DNA of 5,232 nt from Alphaproteobacteria bacterium MarineAlpha9_Bin7 (GCA_002938115.1 PTKD01000141.1:1-5232), one strand, 5' to 3'. Shown: positions 1 to 5,232, counted from the first letter of the stretch. Notes: a model not told the origin generated them from the sequence alone. Program-made: numbers and translations.

Positions 1-152
1 AATACGAAAATCTTGCGTTTGATTACTATTGTCTGCAGCCCATGTATGGGCCGGATTTCGCACAGAACACGAAGGCTACGATTGCTTATTGTCTTGAAAA
101 TCCCAACTGGCGTTTGAGCATACAAGCTCATAAGGTAGTCGGAATACCATAG
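1..152 (+). CDS. queE: 7-carboxy-7-deazaguanine synthase QueE, C-terminal end (partial)
   Basis: Reading from base 3, 49 codons are open to a TAG at 150-152. The peptide contains LQPMYGP and ends in NWRLSIQAHKVVGIP. That ending (WRLS-x-Q-x-HK followed by a short tail), preceded by an LQP motif, is the C-terminal signature of QueE. QueE is the radical SAM enzyme that converts 6-carboxytetrahydropterin to 7-carboxy-7-deazaguanine, on the cytoplasmic route to preQ0 and queuosine in tRNA. The N-terminal CxxxCxxC iron-sulfur motif and most of the barrel lie left of the window, so catalytic competence cannot be judged. The stop is 26 bp before the next gene on the same strand, which suggests co-transcription. 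The family call is confident; completeness is unknown. Confidence 0.87.
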   Translation, partial: YENLAFDYYCLQPMYGPDFAQNTKATIAYCLENPNWRLSIQAHKVVGIP

Positions 153-168
153 GCGCCGACAATGCTAT

Positions 169-173
169 AGGGA
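169..173 (+). promoter_or_regulatory. Ribosome binding site of the exonuclease gene
   Basis: AGGGA lies 5 bases before the ATG at 179. A second in-frame ATG at 185 would sit 11 bases away, so this site favours the upstream start and the N-terminus MPMPYVFYD. No promoter is obvious in the 26-bp gap after queE, in line with read-through from queE. Confidence 0.55.
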
Positions 174-178
174 TTTGG

Positions 179-1585
179 ATGCCGATGCCGTACGTGTTCT
201 ACGACACCGAAACAACTGATGTTTCGACGGCTTTCGCACAGATTCTGCAATTTGCTGCAATAAAGACTGACGACGACCTCAATGAAATCGAACGGTTTGA
301 AATTCGTTGCCGTCTACTGCCTCACGTCATTCCTTCTCCTAAAGCATTGCTTGTTACCGGAATTTCACCTGAGACCTTAACCGATCCTGCTCTTCCTACG
401 CATTACGAGGCAGTGCGGGAAATACGACAAAAATTGATGGAGTGGAGCCCAGCCGTCTTCATCGGCTACAATTCCATTGCTTTCGACGAAGAGTTACTGC
501 GGCAGGCATTGTTCCAAACCCTACACCCAGCGTATCTAACCAATACAAATGGAAACCAACGTTCCGATGCTATGCGCATCGCACACGCTGCGCATATTTA
601 TCAACCAAATACCATTTCAGTGCCGATCAACGAAAAAGAAAAGCAAACGTTCAAACTAGATCGATTAGCCCCGATCAATGGTTTTGACCATAGTCGGGCG
701 CACGATGCTATGGGGGACGTAGAAGCGACGATATTTGTTGCGGATCTCGTAAAGGAACGGGCGAACGGGATTTGGCAAAGCATGCGCAGGTTTGTGAACA
801 AGAAACAAGTCGTCGACTATGTAATGACGGAATCGTGTTTTGCCCTCAACGAACGTTATTTTGGCCATATGTATTCTTGGCTGGTTACCTATTGCGGATG
901 CAATCCGGACTACGACAGTCAGCTCGCGGTATTCGACCTAAATTTCGATCCCGACGAATATCTATCTTTATCTGTGGAGGAACTGATCGAGGTTTTCAAC
1001 AAAAGCCCAAAACCGATCCGAGTTGTCATCGCGAACCGCCAACCCATCATGATGCCGGCGGAGCACGCGCCGGTGGAAACGAAGGCCCTTTCTGTGCCGG
1101 AAACAGAACGCAAGCGACGGATCGAGGTGATTCGAAAACACCGGACTTTCATGGCACGGGTAGGTGAGGCGCTGTCGCAAAGGTTCGCTGGTCAGGAACC
1201 CTCCCAGCACCTCGAAAAACGCATCTACGATGGTTTCACGAGTTGGGCCGATCAAAATCTACTGGAGAAATTTCACGAGGAACCGTGGGAAAACCGGATT
1301 GGTTTGATTGAACGGATTCAGGACAGTCGTCTGGTCGAGTATGCAAATCGCCTGGTGTATTTCGAACGACCCGACCTTCTGTCCGATCGCGCATCACAGG
1401 AGATGAGCGACTGGCTTGCTTATCGGATCTTGACCGATGACGAGCCGGTCCCCTGGATGAGTATTTCGAAAGCCCTCCTAAATCTAGAATCGGAGCTAGA
1501 GTCTGCGGATCAGGACGAGACTGAATTTCTTGAGAGAATACGAGAGTTTTTAGTGGACCGACCGAATCATTTAGGTGTGGGATGA
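179..1585 (+). CDS. sbcB: Exonuclease I (SbcB-like DEDDh 3'-5' exonuclease)
   Basis: This 468-residue protein is close to the E. coli ExoI length (about 475). ExoI degrades single-stranded DNA 3' to 5', releasing 5'-mononucleotides, and acts in mismatch repair and recombination. The DEDDh residues are all visible: D9 and E11 in YDTETTD (Exo I), D103 in GYNSIAFDEELLR (Exo II), and H175 and D180 in HDAMGDVEAT (Exo III). The stretch around NGFDHSRAHDAMGDV closely follows the E. coli form. The family's C-terminal region is also present: a middle segment near residues 205-290 where the SH3-like domain is expected, then a helical part with RIYDGF and a YANRLVYFERPD-like stretch (about 350-400). One oddity is Asp at position 14, where many DEDDh enzymes have Gly (ETTG). 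The protein is diverged from E. coli SbcB but full length, with no frameshift seen. Base composition is less GC-rich than the MFS gene downstream. Confidence 0.9.
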   Translation: MPMPYVFYDTETTDVSTAFAQILQFAAIKTDDDLNEIERFEIRCRLLPHVIPSPKALLVTGISPETLTDPALPTHYEAVREIRQKLMEWSPAVFIGYNSIAFDEELLRQALFQTLHPAYLTNTNGNQRSDAMRIAHAAHIYQPNTISVPINEKEKQTFKLDRLAPINGFDHSRAHDAMGDVEATIFVADLVKERANGIWQSMRRFVNKKQVVDYVMTESCFALNERYFGHMYSWLVTYCGCNPDYDSQLAVFDLNFDPDEYLSLSVEELIEVFNKSPKPIRVVIANRQPIMMPAEHAPVETKALSVPETERKRRIEVIRKHRTFMARVGEALSQRFAGQEPSQHLEKRIYDGFTSWADQNLLEKFHEEPWENRIGLIERIQDSRLVEYANRLVYFERPDLLSDRASQEMSDWLAYRILTDDEPVPWMSISKALLNLESELESADQDETEFLERIREFLVDRPNHLGVG

Positions 1586-1632
1586 TGGTGGTACTGAGTG
1601 TATCAACACGAGATTCCTAAATGCTGTTGAGG

Positions 1633-1649
1633 TCAGGTTGATAACCTGA
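1633..1649. repeat. Perfect 7-bp inverted repeat, candidate operator
   Basis: TCAGGTT-GAT-AACCTGA has two perfectly complementary 7-base arms around a 3-base centre, 151 bp before the cupin start codon. The repeat itself is certain. Its role is not: the size and symmetry suit a dimeric transcription factor site, and no regulator gene is in the window to pair with it. Folded as RNA with 5-bp stems and a 7-base TTGATAA loop it mimics a tRNA anticodon arm, but no D-arm or T-arm accompanies it. Confidence 0.5.
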
Positions 1650-1724
1650 ATGTTGGCGATCCTACGTAGCTTATCAACTCAGCTCTAGCATTTGCTTATG
1701 GCAAAAAGAAAATGATCGCTGAAT

Positions 1725-1745
1725 GGTTGGTGGAGGTTACCAGCC
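1725..1745 (+). promoter_or_regulatory. Stem-loop in the cupin leader with a GGAGG loop
   Basis: GGTTGGT (1725-1731) can pair with ACCAGCC (1739-1745) as 7 bp with one G-U wobble, enclosing the 7-base loop GGAGGTT. The loop carries a Shine-Dalgarno-like GGAGG, and its AGGTT could pair instead with AACCT at 1643-1647. The pairing is visible in sequence; formation in RNA and any regulatory function are inference. Confidence 0.3.
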
Positions 1746-1751
1746 TAGCTG

Positions 1752-1765
1752 ACCTGGCATCAGGT
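1752..1765 (+). promoter_or_regulatory. Small inverted repeat ACCTG-GCAT-CAGGT in the cupin leader
   Basis: Two perfect 5-base arms flank a 4-base loop, 34 bp before the cupin start. Its arms use the same ACCTG/CAGGT words as the repeat at 1633-1649, in the opposite order. It may be a second protein-binding site or a weak hairpin ahead of the ribosome binding site. It is short enough to arise by chance. Confidence 0.25.
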
Positions 1766-1788
1766 ACCGCCCTGCAATAATACCGAAC

Positions 1789-1795
1789 GGAGGAG
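1789..1795 (+). promoter_or_regulatory. Strong ribosome binding site of the cupin gene
   Basis: GGAGGAG sits 4 bases before the ATG at 1800. It is the strongest Shine-Dalgarno match in the window and fixes the start of the 116-residue protein. It suggests efficient translation, unlike the weaker site of the quinoprotein gene. Confidence 0.75.
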
Positions 1796-1799
1796 CCAA

Positions 1800-2150
1800 A
1801 TGCATATCCACAATCTTTATGCCGATGAGAACGGCGAATCCCATTTTCGAGATCTTGAAGTCGATTGGGCGGAAGATCGAGGCCACAGCCAACTTTCAGA
1901 AAGAATGCCTGCTACCGGGATAATTTTCCGTCGTACCGCCAGCGATTATAACCTGGATTGGCATCCGGCCCCGCGCCGTCAATATATAGTTAACCTCGAC
2001 GCGGCCGTGCAAATCAGAGCCAGTGATGGCGAAGTCCGTATCATCAAGGCAGGTGAAATTTTTCTTGTGGAAGACACCCACGGCAAAGGCCATCTCTCTT
2101 CCGCAGTGGATGGGAAAGAACGACATTCGTTATTTATTCCGATTGAATAA
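1800..2150 (+). CDS. Small cupin-like protein of unknown function
   Basis: The protein has 116 residues, no signal peptide and no membrane segment, so it is probably cytoplasmic. The middle and C-terminal part reads as a single small beta-barrel. WHPAPRRQYIVNL (54-66) takes the place of cupin motif 1, an alternating strand DGEVRIIKAGEIFLVED (76-92) leads into THGKGH (93-98), the motif 2 position, and the chain ends in a short hydrophobic strand. The classical HxH...E metal ligands are degenerate: H55 is followed by R59, R60 and Q61, while H94 and H98 remain, so metal binding is uncertain. Similar short proteins with the HPAPRRQ and EDTxGxGH patterns are generally annotated only as cupin-domain proteins. 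The gene lies 78 bp before the MFS transporter on the same strand, suggesting an operon and perhaps a role with the transported compound (inference). The cupin fold is fairly sure; the function is unknown. Confidence 0.75.
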   Translation: MHIHNLYADENGESHFRDLEVDWAEDRGHSQLSERMPATGIIFRRTASDYNLDWHPAPRRQYIVNLDAAVQIRASDGEVRIIKAGEIFLVEDTHGKGHLSSAVDGKERHSLFIPIE

Positions 2151-2216
2151 TATTTTACCGTCAGATTTTCTGGTCACTCGCACCCTAGCGACTAAGTTCA
2201 TCTCCAAAAGAAAAGC

Positions 2217-2220
2217 AGGA
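2217..2220 (+). promoter_or_regulatory. Ribosome binding site of the MFS gene
   Basis: AGGA lies 8 bases before the ATG at 2229, an acceptable spacing. No separate promoter or terminator is evident in the 78-bp gap after the cupin gene, so co-transcription is the simplest reading. Confidence 0.55.
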
Positions 2221-2228
2221 AACGCCTG

Positions 2229-3458
2229 ATGCCTCTTTTCCGGAGTGACCCGGCCGTGCGGAAGCGCAGTGCCGTGCTCGTCGCGTCACTATTATTCATT
2301 TTGATTGGTACGGGTAGCATCTATTTCATCGTCGTTGCGCTAAAGGAGATCGCCACCGAGTTTGGTTGGTCCCGCGTGGTGCCATCAACCGCCTATGCGC
2401 TGCAGTATTTAGGCGCCGGTGTTGGCGGTATCTTCATGGGCTGGTGCTTCGATCGGCACGGAATGGTGATACCTGCTTTCGTTGGCGGCAGCATGATTGG
2501 CTTCGGCGCCATTTTTACCAGCTTAGTCACCAGCCAGTGGGAATTATTTTTCATCCACGGCGCGATGCTCGGCTTCTTCGGCCGATCGGCACTGTTCGGG
2601 CCATTAACCGCCAACATTACCCGCTGGTTCGAACACAATAAGAGCCTTGCCGTTGGCATCGTCGGCTCTGGCCAAGGGCTTGCTGGCATACTGTGGCCTA
2701 CGGCGTTCCACCATCTGATTGTTGCCGTCGGTTGGCGCCAAACGGCACTAATGTACGGTCTATTCACGTTGGCGACCATGATGCCGCTGGCACTGATCCT
2801 ACGACGAAAACCGCCGGTGCTCGAGCCGCGAACTTCAACGGCGCAGGTGTTTGTTGGTCCACCGCGGCTGCATTCGCCGCTATCGCCCTTGGCAATCCAG
2901 GCTTCGCTATCGATCGCTTCCGTTGGTTGCTGTGTCGCCATGTCGGTGCCGTTGGCGCATATCGTCAGTCATGTCAGTGATCTTGGCTTCGACCCGTCGC
3001 GGGGTGCGGAGGTGTTATCGCTGATGCTCGCCTGCTCGGCGATGGCCAGCTTCTTCGGCGTCGGGTTCCTAGGGGGGCGTCATGGTGGGTTGCGCGCGTT
3101 GTTCACCTTCTCGACTGGCCAGGCGATCCTGCTTGCCGCACTCGCCTTCGTTGACAGTTTACCAGGCGTATACATTGCTGCTGCACTGTTTGGATTGGGC
3201 TACGGAGGGATTTTGCCTTGCTACCCTCTGATCGTTCGGGAACTACTGCCTCGGGCGGAGGTTGGCCGGCGTACAGGACTCATCCTTCTTTGCGCAGGCA
3301 TAGGCATGGCGCTTGGCTCGTGGCTTGGGGGATATATTTTTGACCTGACCGGCAGTTACCGGCTTGCCTTTCTGATTGGTGTTGCCTTCAACGTTGGCAA
3401 TCTTGTCATTATCTTCAGCCTGATCCTCCGCACACGCGGCCTCCGGCTCAACTCGTAA
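2229..3458 (+). CDS. MFS transporter (monocarboxylate/oxalate-formate antiporter-like)
   Basis: A 409-residue inner-membrane protein with the usual MFS layout of two six-helix halves. The first helix covers about residues 14-38. GWCFDRHG (71-78), between helices 2 and 3, corresponds to MFS motif A (G-x-x-x-D-R-x-G). A polar linker of about 28 residues (192-219, rich in Pro and Arg) separates the halves, and the second half begins near 220. GGRHGG (282-287) is the weaker repeat of motif A, and FDLTGSYRLAF (361-371) is a pattern common near the helix 10-11 loop. The early FGWSR (45-49) with YAL (56-58) resembles OFA and monocarboxylate-type carriers, so a small organic anion is a reasonable guess, but the substrate cannot be read from sequence. 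The stop codon TAA overlaps a tRNA-like segment. The gene is more GC-rich than sbcB and than the gap that follows. Confidence 0.85.
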   Translation: MPLFRSDPAVRKRSAVLVASLLFILIGTGSIYFIVVALKEIATEFGWSRVVPSTAYALQYLGAGVGGIFMGWCFDRHGMVIPAFVGGSMIGFGAIFTSLVTSQWELFFIHGAMLGFFGRSALFGPLTANITRWFEHNKSLAVGIVGSGQGLAGILWPTAFHHLIVAVGWRQTALMYGLFTLATMMPLALILRRKPPVLEPRTSTAQVFVGPPRLHSPLSPLAIQASLSIASVGCCVAMSVPLAHIVSHVSDLGFDPSRGAEVLSLMLACSAMASFFGVGFLGGRHGGLRALFTFSTGQAILLAALAFVDSLPGVYIAAALFGLGYGGILPCYPLIVRELLPRAEVGRRTGLILLCAGIGMALGSWLGGYIFDLTGSYRLAFLIGVAFNVGNLVIIFSLILRTRGLRLNS

Positions 3459-3496
3459 CCTAAAGGTGGGAGGCTCGAATTCTTCCCCGGCATTCA
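3452..3496 (+). other. tRNA 3'-half-like remnant, possible old attachment site
   Basis: These 45 bases fit the spacing of a tRNA from position 32 to the 3' end: loop CTCGTAA, CCTAA, variable loop AGGTG, T-stem GGAGG, T-loop CTCGAAT, TCTTC, acceptor CCCGGCA, T and TCA in place of CCA. The T-stem closes with 3 Watson-Crick and 2 G-U pairs. Compared from memory with initiator tRNA, about two-thirds of positions match without gaps. The antisense reading gives EEFEPPTF, a peptide typical of reversed tRNA T-arms. The upstream bases do not form an acceptor, D-stem or anticodon-stem partner, so this is not a working tRNA. 3' halves of tRNA genes are where integrases usually recombine, so an old integration scar is plausible; chance resemblance is not excluded. 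Confidence 0.4.
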
Positions 3497-3659
3497 ACAT
3501 TTTCACGATATTAACAAAGACGCAGCTTCCAAAATGGGGGCTCTTTTGCGTTGGAGATACGTTGAAAATTACAAGCATCTGATTTCGTAATTCGGATGTG
3601 TGATTTTTAGAAGATTTTCAAACACAGACTTCTTATTTCGAGCCCTTCGAATTTAGTGA

Positions 3660-3812
3660 TTCCACAGTCTCTTTCATACCGGCGCAGCACTGAATGAATT
3701 TATTGCGCTGGTTGCCGTTGGATCAATTGTTGCGCAAACAGTCGCTATTAATTCTGGGCTTGGTAAACCAATCTTTTGCCGATCAGATGGTCGGTACGTG
3801 TTTTGGGAATAG
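3660..3812 (+). pseudogene. Possible gene remnant, start-less open stretch of 50 codons
   Basis: Between an in-frame TGA (3657-3659) and TAG (3810-3812), the frame reads FHSLFHTGAALNEF, then an Ala/Val/Ile-rich part (IALVAVGSIVAQTVAI), then GKPIFCRSDGRYVFWE. The mix of a hydrophobic helix followed by Gly, Cys and charged residues looks more protein-like than random intergenic translation. There is no ATG, GTG or TTG start in the frame and no ribosome binding site. A helix followed by a G-x-x-x-FC element vaguely recalls Rap1a/Tai-type immunity proteins, but that is only an impression. It may be the middle of a decayed gene, or chance. Confidence 0.2.
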
Positions 3813-3865
3813 GTACGTTTAAGAGTAAGCTTTATTCTAAATCGCTGAAGGCAGGCACGTAACAT

Positions 3866-3870
3866 GGTGA
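3866..3870 (+). promoter_or_regulatory. Ribosome binding site of the quinoprotein gene
   Basis: GGTGA lies 4 bases before the ATG at 3875. An in-frame TAA at 3860-3862 rules out a longer N-terminus, and the other nearby ATG (3864) runs into a stop after four codons. The start at 3875 also gives a well-formed signal peptide. Confidence 0.5.
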
Positions 3871-3874
3871 TTAC

Positions 3875-5232
3875 ATGACCAATTCGTTTTTGAAATTTTT
3901 GAGCACGTCCAGCTTGCTCCTGTGGGTCGGTATAGCGTCCGCTGCCCCGGTGGACACGGCCCGGCTTAGGGCTGCATCCAACGACCCGGTTAATTGGGTC
4001 ACTTTTGGCCACGACTACAGCAACCAACGCTACAGTGCGCTTGCCAAGGTTCATCGGGGCACGGTGAGCAGTTTGAATCCCAAATGGTTGTACCAAACGG
4101 GTATTGTCGGGACGTTTCAAACTCACCCGCTGGTGGTTGATGGGCAGATGTTCATCACCACTCCAAATAATCACGTAACCGCCCTCGATGGGCGCACTGG
4201 GGCGGTGATCTGGCACTACCAACACGAAAAGCGCACTGAATTCACTCGTGGTGGACCATCCAACCGCGGCGCCGGCTTGGGTTATGGCAAGATATTTCAG
4301 GCAACCAATGATGGGCGACTAATCGCGCTTGATCGGTATTCCGGTGCGTTAGTGTGGGACAGTCTCATCGCAACACCAGGCCCGGGAGAAATTGCCGAGC
4401 TAGCCGAAATTAATGCGGAGGCGCAGCAGGCGTTCATTGATGGTGTCGACTCGTTTCCCGCAAAAATGCCGCCCCTGGTTGCCGACGGAAAAGTTATAGC
4501 TGGAGTGATTTCGGCGGGTTACGGACTTTATCATGACATCGCCGCATTGATCGGTCTGGGCGGGTCACCGGAGGGCGATCGGAAATTTGGTCGCCGTGGT
4601 TACTTGGCTGCGTTTGATGCCGAGACCGGCGCCGAGATTTGGCGTTGGCATACCACCAAGGACAAAGGCTGGGAAGGCTTGTTTGGCGAGGCTACCCCAG
4701 AAGGTGTCCCCCTCAACCGCCGAATTGACGAGGAAAAATTGGCAGCCCCTAGCTATTCCGATTCCTGGCGAACTGGAGGCGGTTCGACGTGGATGACGCC
4801 GGCTTACGACCCGGAGCTTGGCTTGATTTACCTTGGCACTGGCAATGCTTCGCCGGCAGACGCAGATTTTATGCGGCCAGGAGATAACCTGTATACCAGC
4901 TCCTTGGTAGCACTTGAGATTGGAACTGGCACATTGCGTTGGCATTTTCAGATCGTGCCTCACGATATTTGGGGTTACGACACGGCGAGCCCGCCGATCC
5001 TGTTTGAACTGCCATCGGACCAAAGGACCACACTCGCTGTCGGAGTGCCAAGTAAGAACGGCTGGTTCTACGCTCTAGATCGGCAGACTGGCGATTTCTT
5101 ATTCAAATCTGAACCTTTCGTCCCACAGAGCAACTTGTTTGCCCGTGCATCTCCTCAAGGTGTTGTGGTTGCTCCGGGTTCGTTCGGTGGCGCTTCATGG
5201 TCGCCCAGCTCCTACGACCCGACCACCGGCAT
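3875..5232 (+). CDS. PQQ-dependent dehydrogenase-like beta-propeller protein, exported (partial, N-terminal 452 residues)
   Basis: The frame is open to the window end (452 codons plus 2 bases). Residues 1-23 form a Sec signal peptide ending ASA before APVD, so the protein is periplasmic. Tryptophan-docking repeats typical of quinoprotein eight-bladed propellers recur: VTALDGRTGAVIW (101), LIALDRYSGALVW (149), LAAFDAETGAEIW (244), LVALEIGTGTLRW (344) and FYALDRQTG (399). Cofactor-site landmarks are GGGSTW with W306, GTGN with N324, and SKNGW with K394. Such enzymes oxidise alcohols, aldehydes or sugars with pyrroloquinoline quinone and pass electrons to cytochrome c or quinone. Three expected features are absent: a Cys-Cys pair (no Cys in the visible part), the usual metal-ligand Glu (K237 aligns there, after an insertion of about 20 residues) and the Asp after Trp (HDIWGYD, G367, with D369 two residues on). 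The substrate is unknown. A C-terminal heme c domain, if any, would lie beyond the window. Confidence 0.85.
   Translation, partial: MTNSFLKFLSTSSLLLWVGIASAAPVDTARLRAASNDPVNWVTFGHDYSNQRYSALAKVHRGTVSSLNPKWLYQTGIVGTFQTHPLVVDGQMFITTPNNHVTALDGRTGAVIWHYQHEKRTEFTRGGPSNRGAGLGYGKIFQATNDGRLIALDRYSGALVWDSLIATPGPGEIAELAEINAEAQQAFIDGVDSFPAKMPPLVADGKVIAGVISAGYGLYHDIAALIGLGGSPEGDRKFGRRGYLAAFDAETGAEIWRWHTTKDKGWEGLFGEATPEGVPLNRRIDEEKLAAPSYSDSWRTGGGSTWMTPAYDPELGLIYLGTGNASPADADFMRPGDNLYTSSLVALEIGTGTLRWHFQIVPHDIWGYDTASPPILFELPSDQRTTLAVGVPSKNGWFYALDRQTGDFLFKSEPFVPQSNLFARASPQGVVVAPGSFGGASWSPSSYDPTTG

Larger units (their letters stand above)
1586..1799 (+). promoter_or_regulatory. Non-coding leader before the cupin-MFS gene pair
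   Basis: This 214-bp stretch has no supported gene. It contains a perfect inverted repeat (1633-1649) and two candidate RNA stem-loops (1725-1745 and 1752-1765), and ends in a strong Shine-Dalgarno sequence. No convincing sigma70 promoter was found: TTGATA at 1638-1643 resembles a -35 box, but it has no good -10 at 16-18 bp and lies inside the inverted repeat. A promoter is nevertheless expected here, since sbcB and the cupin gene are unrelated in function. No hairpin with a T-run marks a terminator after sbcB. Confidence 0.4.
3459..3874. other. AT-richer intergenic gap between the MFS and quinoprotein genes
   Basis: No intact gene is supported on either strand in these 416 bp. They contain most of the tRNA-like segment at the left edge, a short inverted repeat TTCGA-GCCCT-TCGAA (3637-3651), and a start-less open stretch (3660-3812) that may be a gene remnant. 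The quinoprotein promoter is expected in the last 60-100 bp. TATTCT at 3833-3838 is a possible -10 box, but no good -35 stands 16-18 bp upstream. No hairpin with a T-run ends the MFS operon. Confidence 0.5.

Noticed and set aside
1616..1675. tRNA-Ile-like anticodon arm (TCAGG-TTGATAA-CCTGA)
   Set aside because: The anticodon-arm geometry is perfect, but the bases at the D-stem, T-stem and T-loop positions do not pair or match the consensus. It is treated as a simple inverted repeat.
1712..1780. A 22-codon frame in the cupin leader (MIAEWLVEVTSLADLASGTALQ without further context)
   Set aside because: It has only an A-rich, weak upstream region and no convincing ribosome binding site, and is too short to support as a gene. 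It is mentioned only as part of the leader-structure idea.
2023..2229. A 68-codon + strand frame overlapping the cupin gene and ending TGATG at the MFS start
   Set aside because: It is an alternate frame of the cupin gene over its first part, with no ribosome binding site and no recognisable motif. The stop-start overlap with the MFS ATG looks coincidental, since the MFS gene has its own Shine-Dalgarno sequence.
2393..2941. A 182-codon antisense frame inside the MFS gene
   Set aside because: It is the complement of a GC-rich membrane protein gene, where long antisense frames are common. Its translation shows no domain pattern.
3534..3565. Imperfect hairpin around CCAAAA...TTTTG..TTGG as a terminator for the MFS operon
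   Set aside because: The stem is interrupted and mostly A-T, and no T-run follows, so it does not meet the pattern of an intrinsic terminator.
3243..3578. A 111-codon antisense frame containing GEEFEPPTF
   Set aside because: Peptides of this kind arise from reading tRNA T-arms backwards. It is not a gene, but it drew attention to the tRNA-like segment at 3452-3496.
3703..3737. TTGCGC...GCGCAA inverted repeat in the intergenic gap
   Set aside because: The arms are 6 bp with a spacer over 20 bases, and the right arm is itself a palindrome, so the match is weak evidence for a site.
4129..4136. GCTGGTGG, identical to the E. coli Chi sequence
   Set aside because: A single 8-mer inside coding sequence is expected by chance, and Chi sequences differ between bacterial lineages.
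3674..4225. A 183-codon antisense frame across the quinoprotein start
   Set aside because: It mirrors the signal peptide and first propeller blades on the + strand, which are clearly recognisable, and has no features of its own.

Overview
The window reads as chromosomal DNA of a gammaproteobacterium. The clue is a full-length exonuclease I (SbcB family, found mainly in that class) placed directly behind the 3' end of queE. The species cannot be named from the sequence. All recognised genes lie on the + strand.

Layout. (1) 1-152 holds the last 49 codons of queE (queuosine/preQ0 biosynthesis, radical SAM); the gene starts outside the window. (2) 179-1585 is an intact sbcB-like 3'-5' exonuclease with all DEDDh catalytic residues, probably co-transcribed with queE. 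(3) 1586-1799 is a non-coding leader with a perfect 7-bp inverted repeat and two further small stem-loops. (4) 1800-2150 is a small single-domain cupin-like protein and 2229-3458 a 12-helix MFS transporter; they look like a two-gene operon. (5) 3459-3874 is a 416-bp AT-richer gap. Its left edge matches the 3' half of a tRNA in spacing and consensus, overlapping the MFS stop codon. Its middle holds a start-less open stretch that looks like a gene remnant. (6) 3875 to the right edge is the first 452 codons of an exported PQQ-type beta-propeller dehydrogenase, cut by the window end.

How the parts fit. The left half is housekeeping (tRNA modification and DNA repair). The right half looks accessory: a transporter with a small cupin, followed by a periplasmic quinoprotein that would oxidise an alcohol, aldehyde or sugar-like substrate and pass electrons to the respiratory chain. 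A link between the MFS substrate and the quinoprotein is inferred from proximity only, because the gap suggests they are separate transcription units.

The most interesting signals are the tRNA-3'-half-like remnant at the MFS stop codon (possible old attachment site), and the quinoprotein active site. The latter seems to lack the usual metal-ligand Glu, catalytic Asp and vicinal Cys pair at their customary positions while keeping the cofactor-facing Trp, Asn and Lys. No CRISPR array, intact insertion sequence or clearly novel multi-gene system was found.
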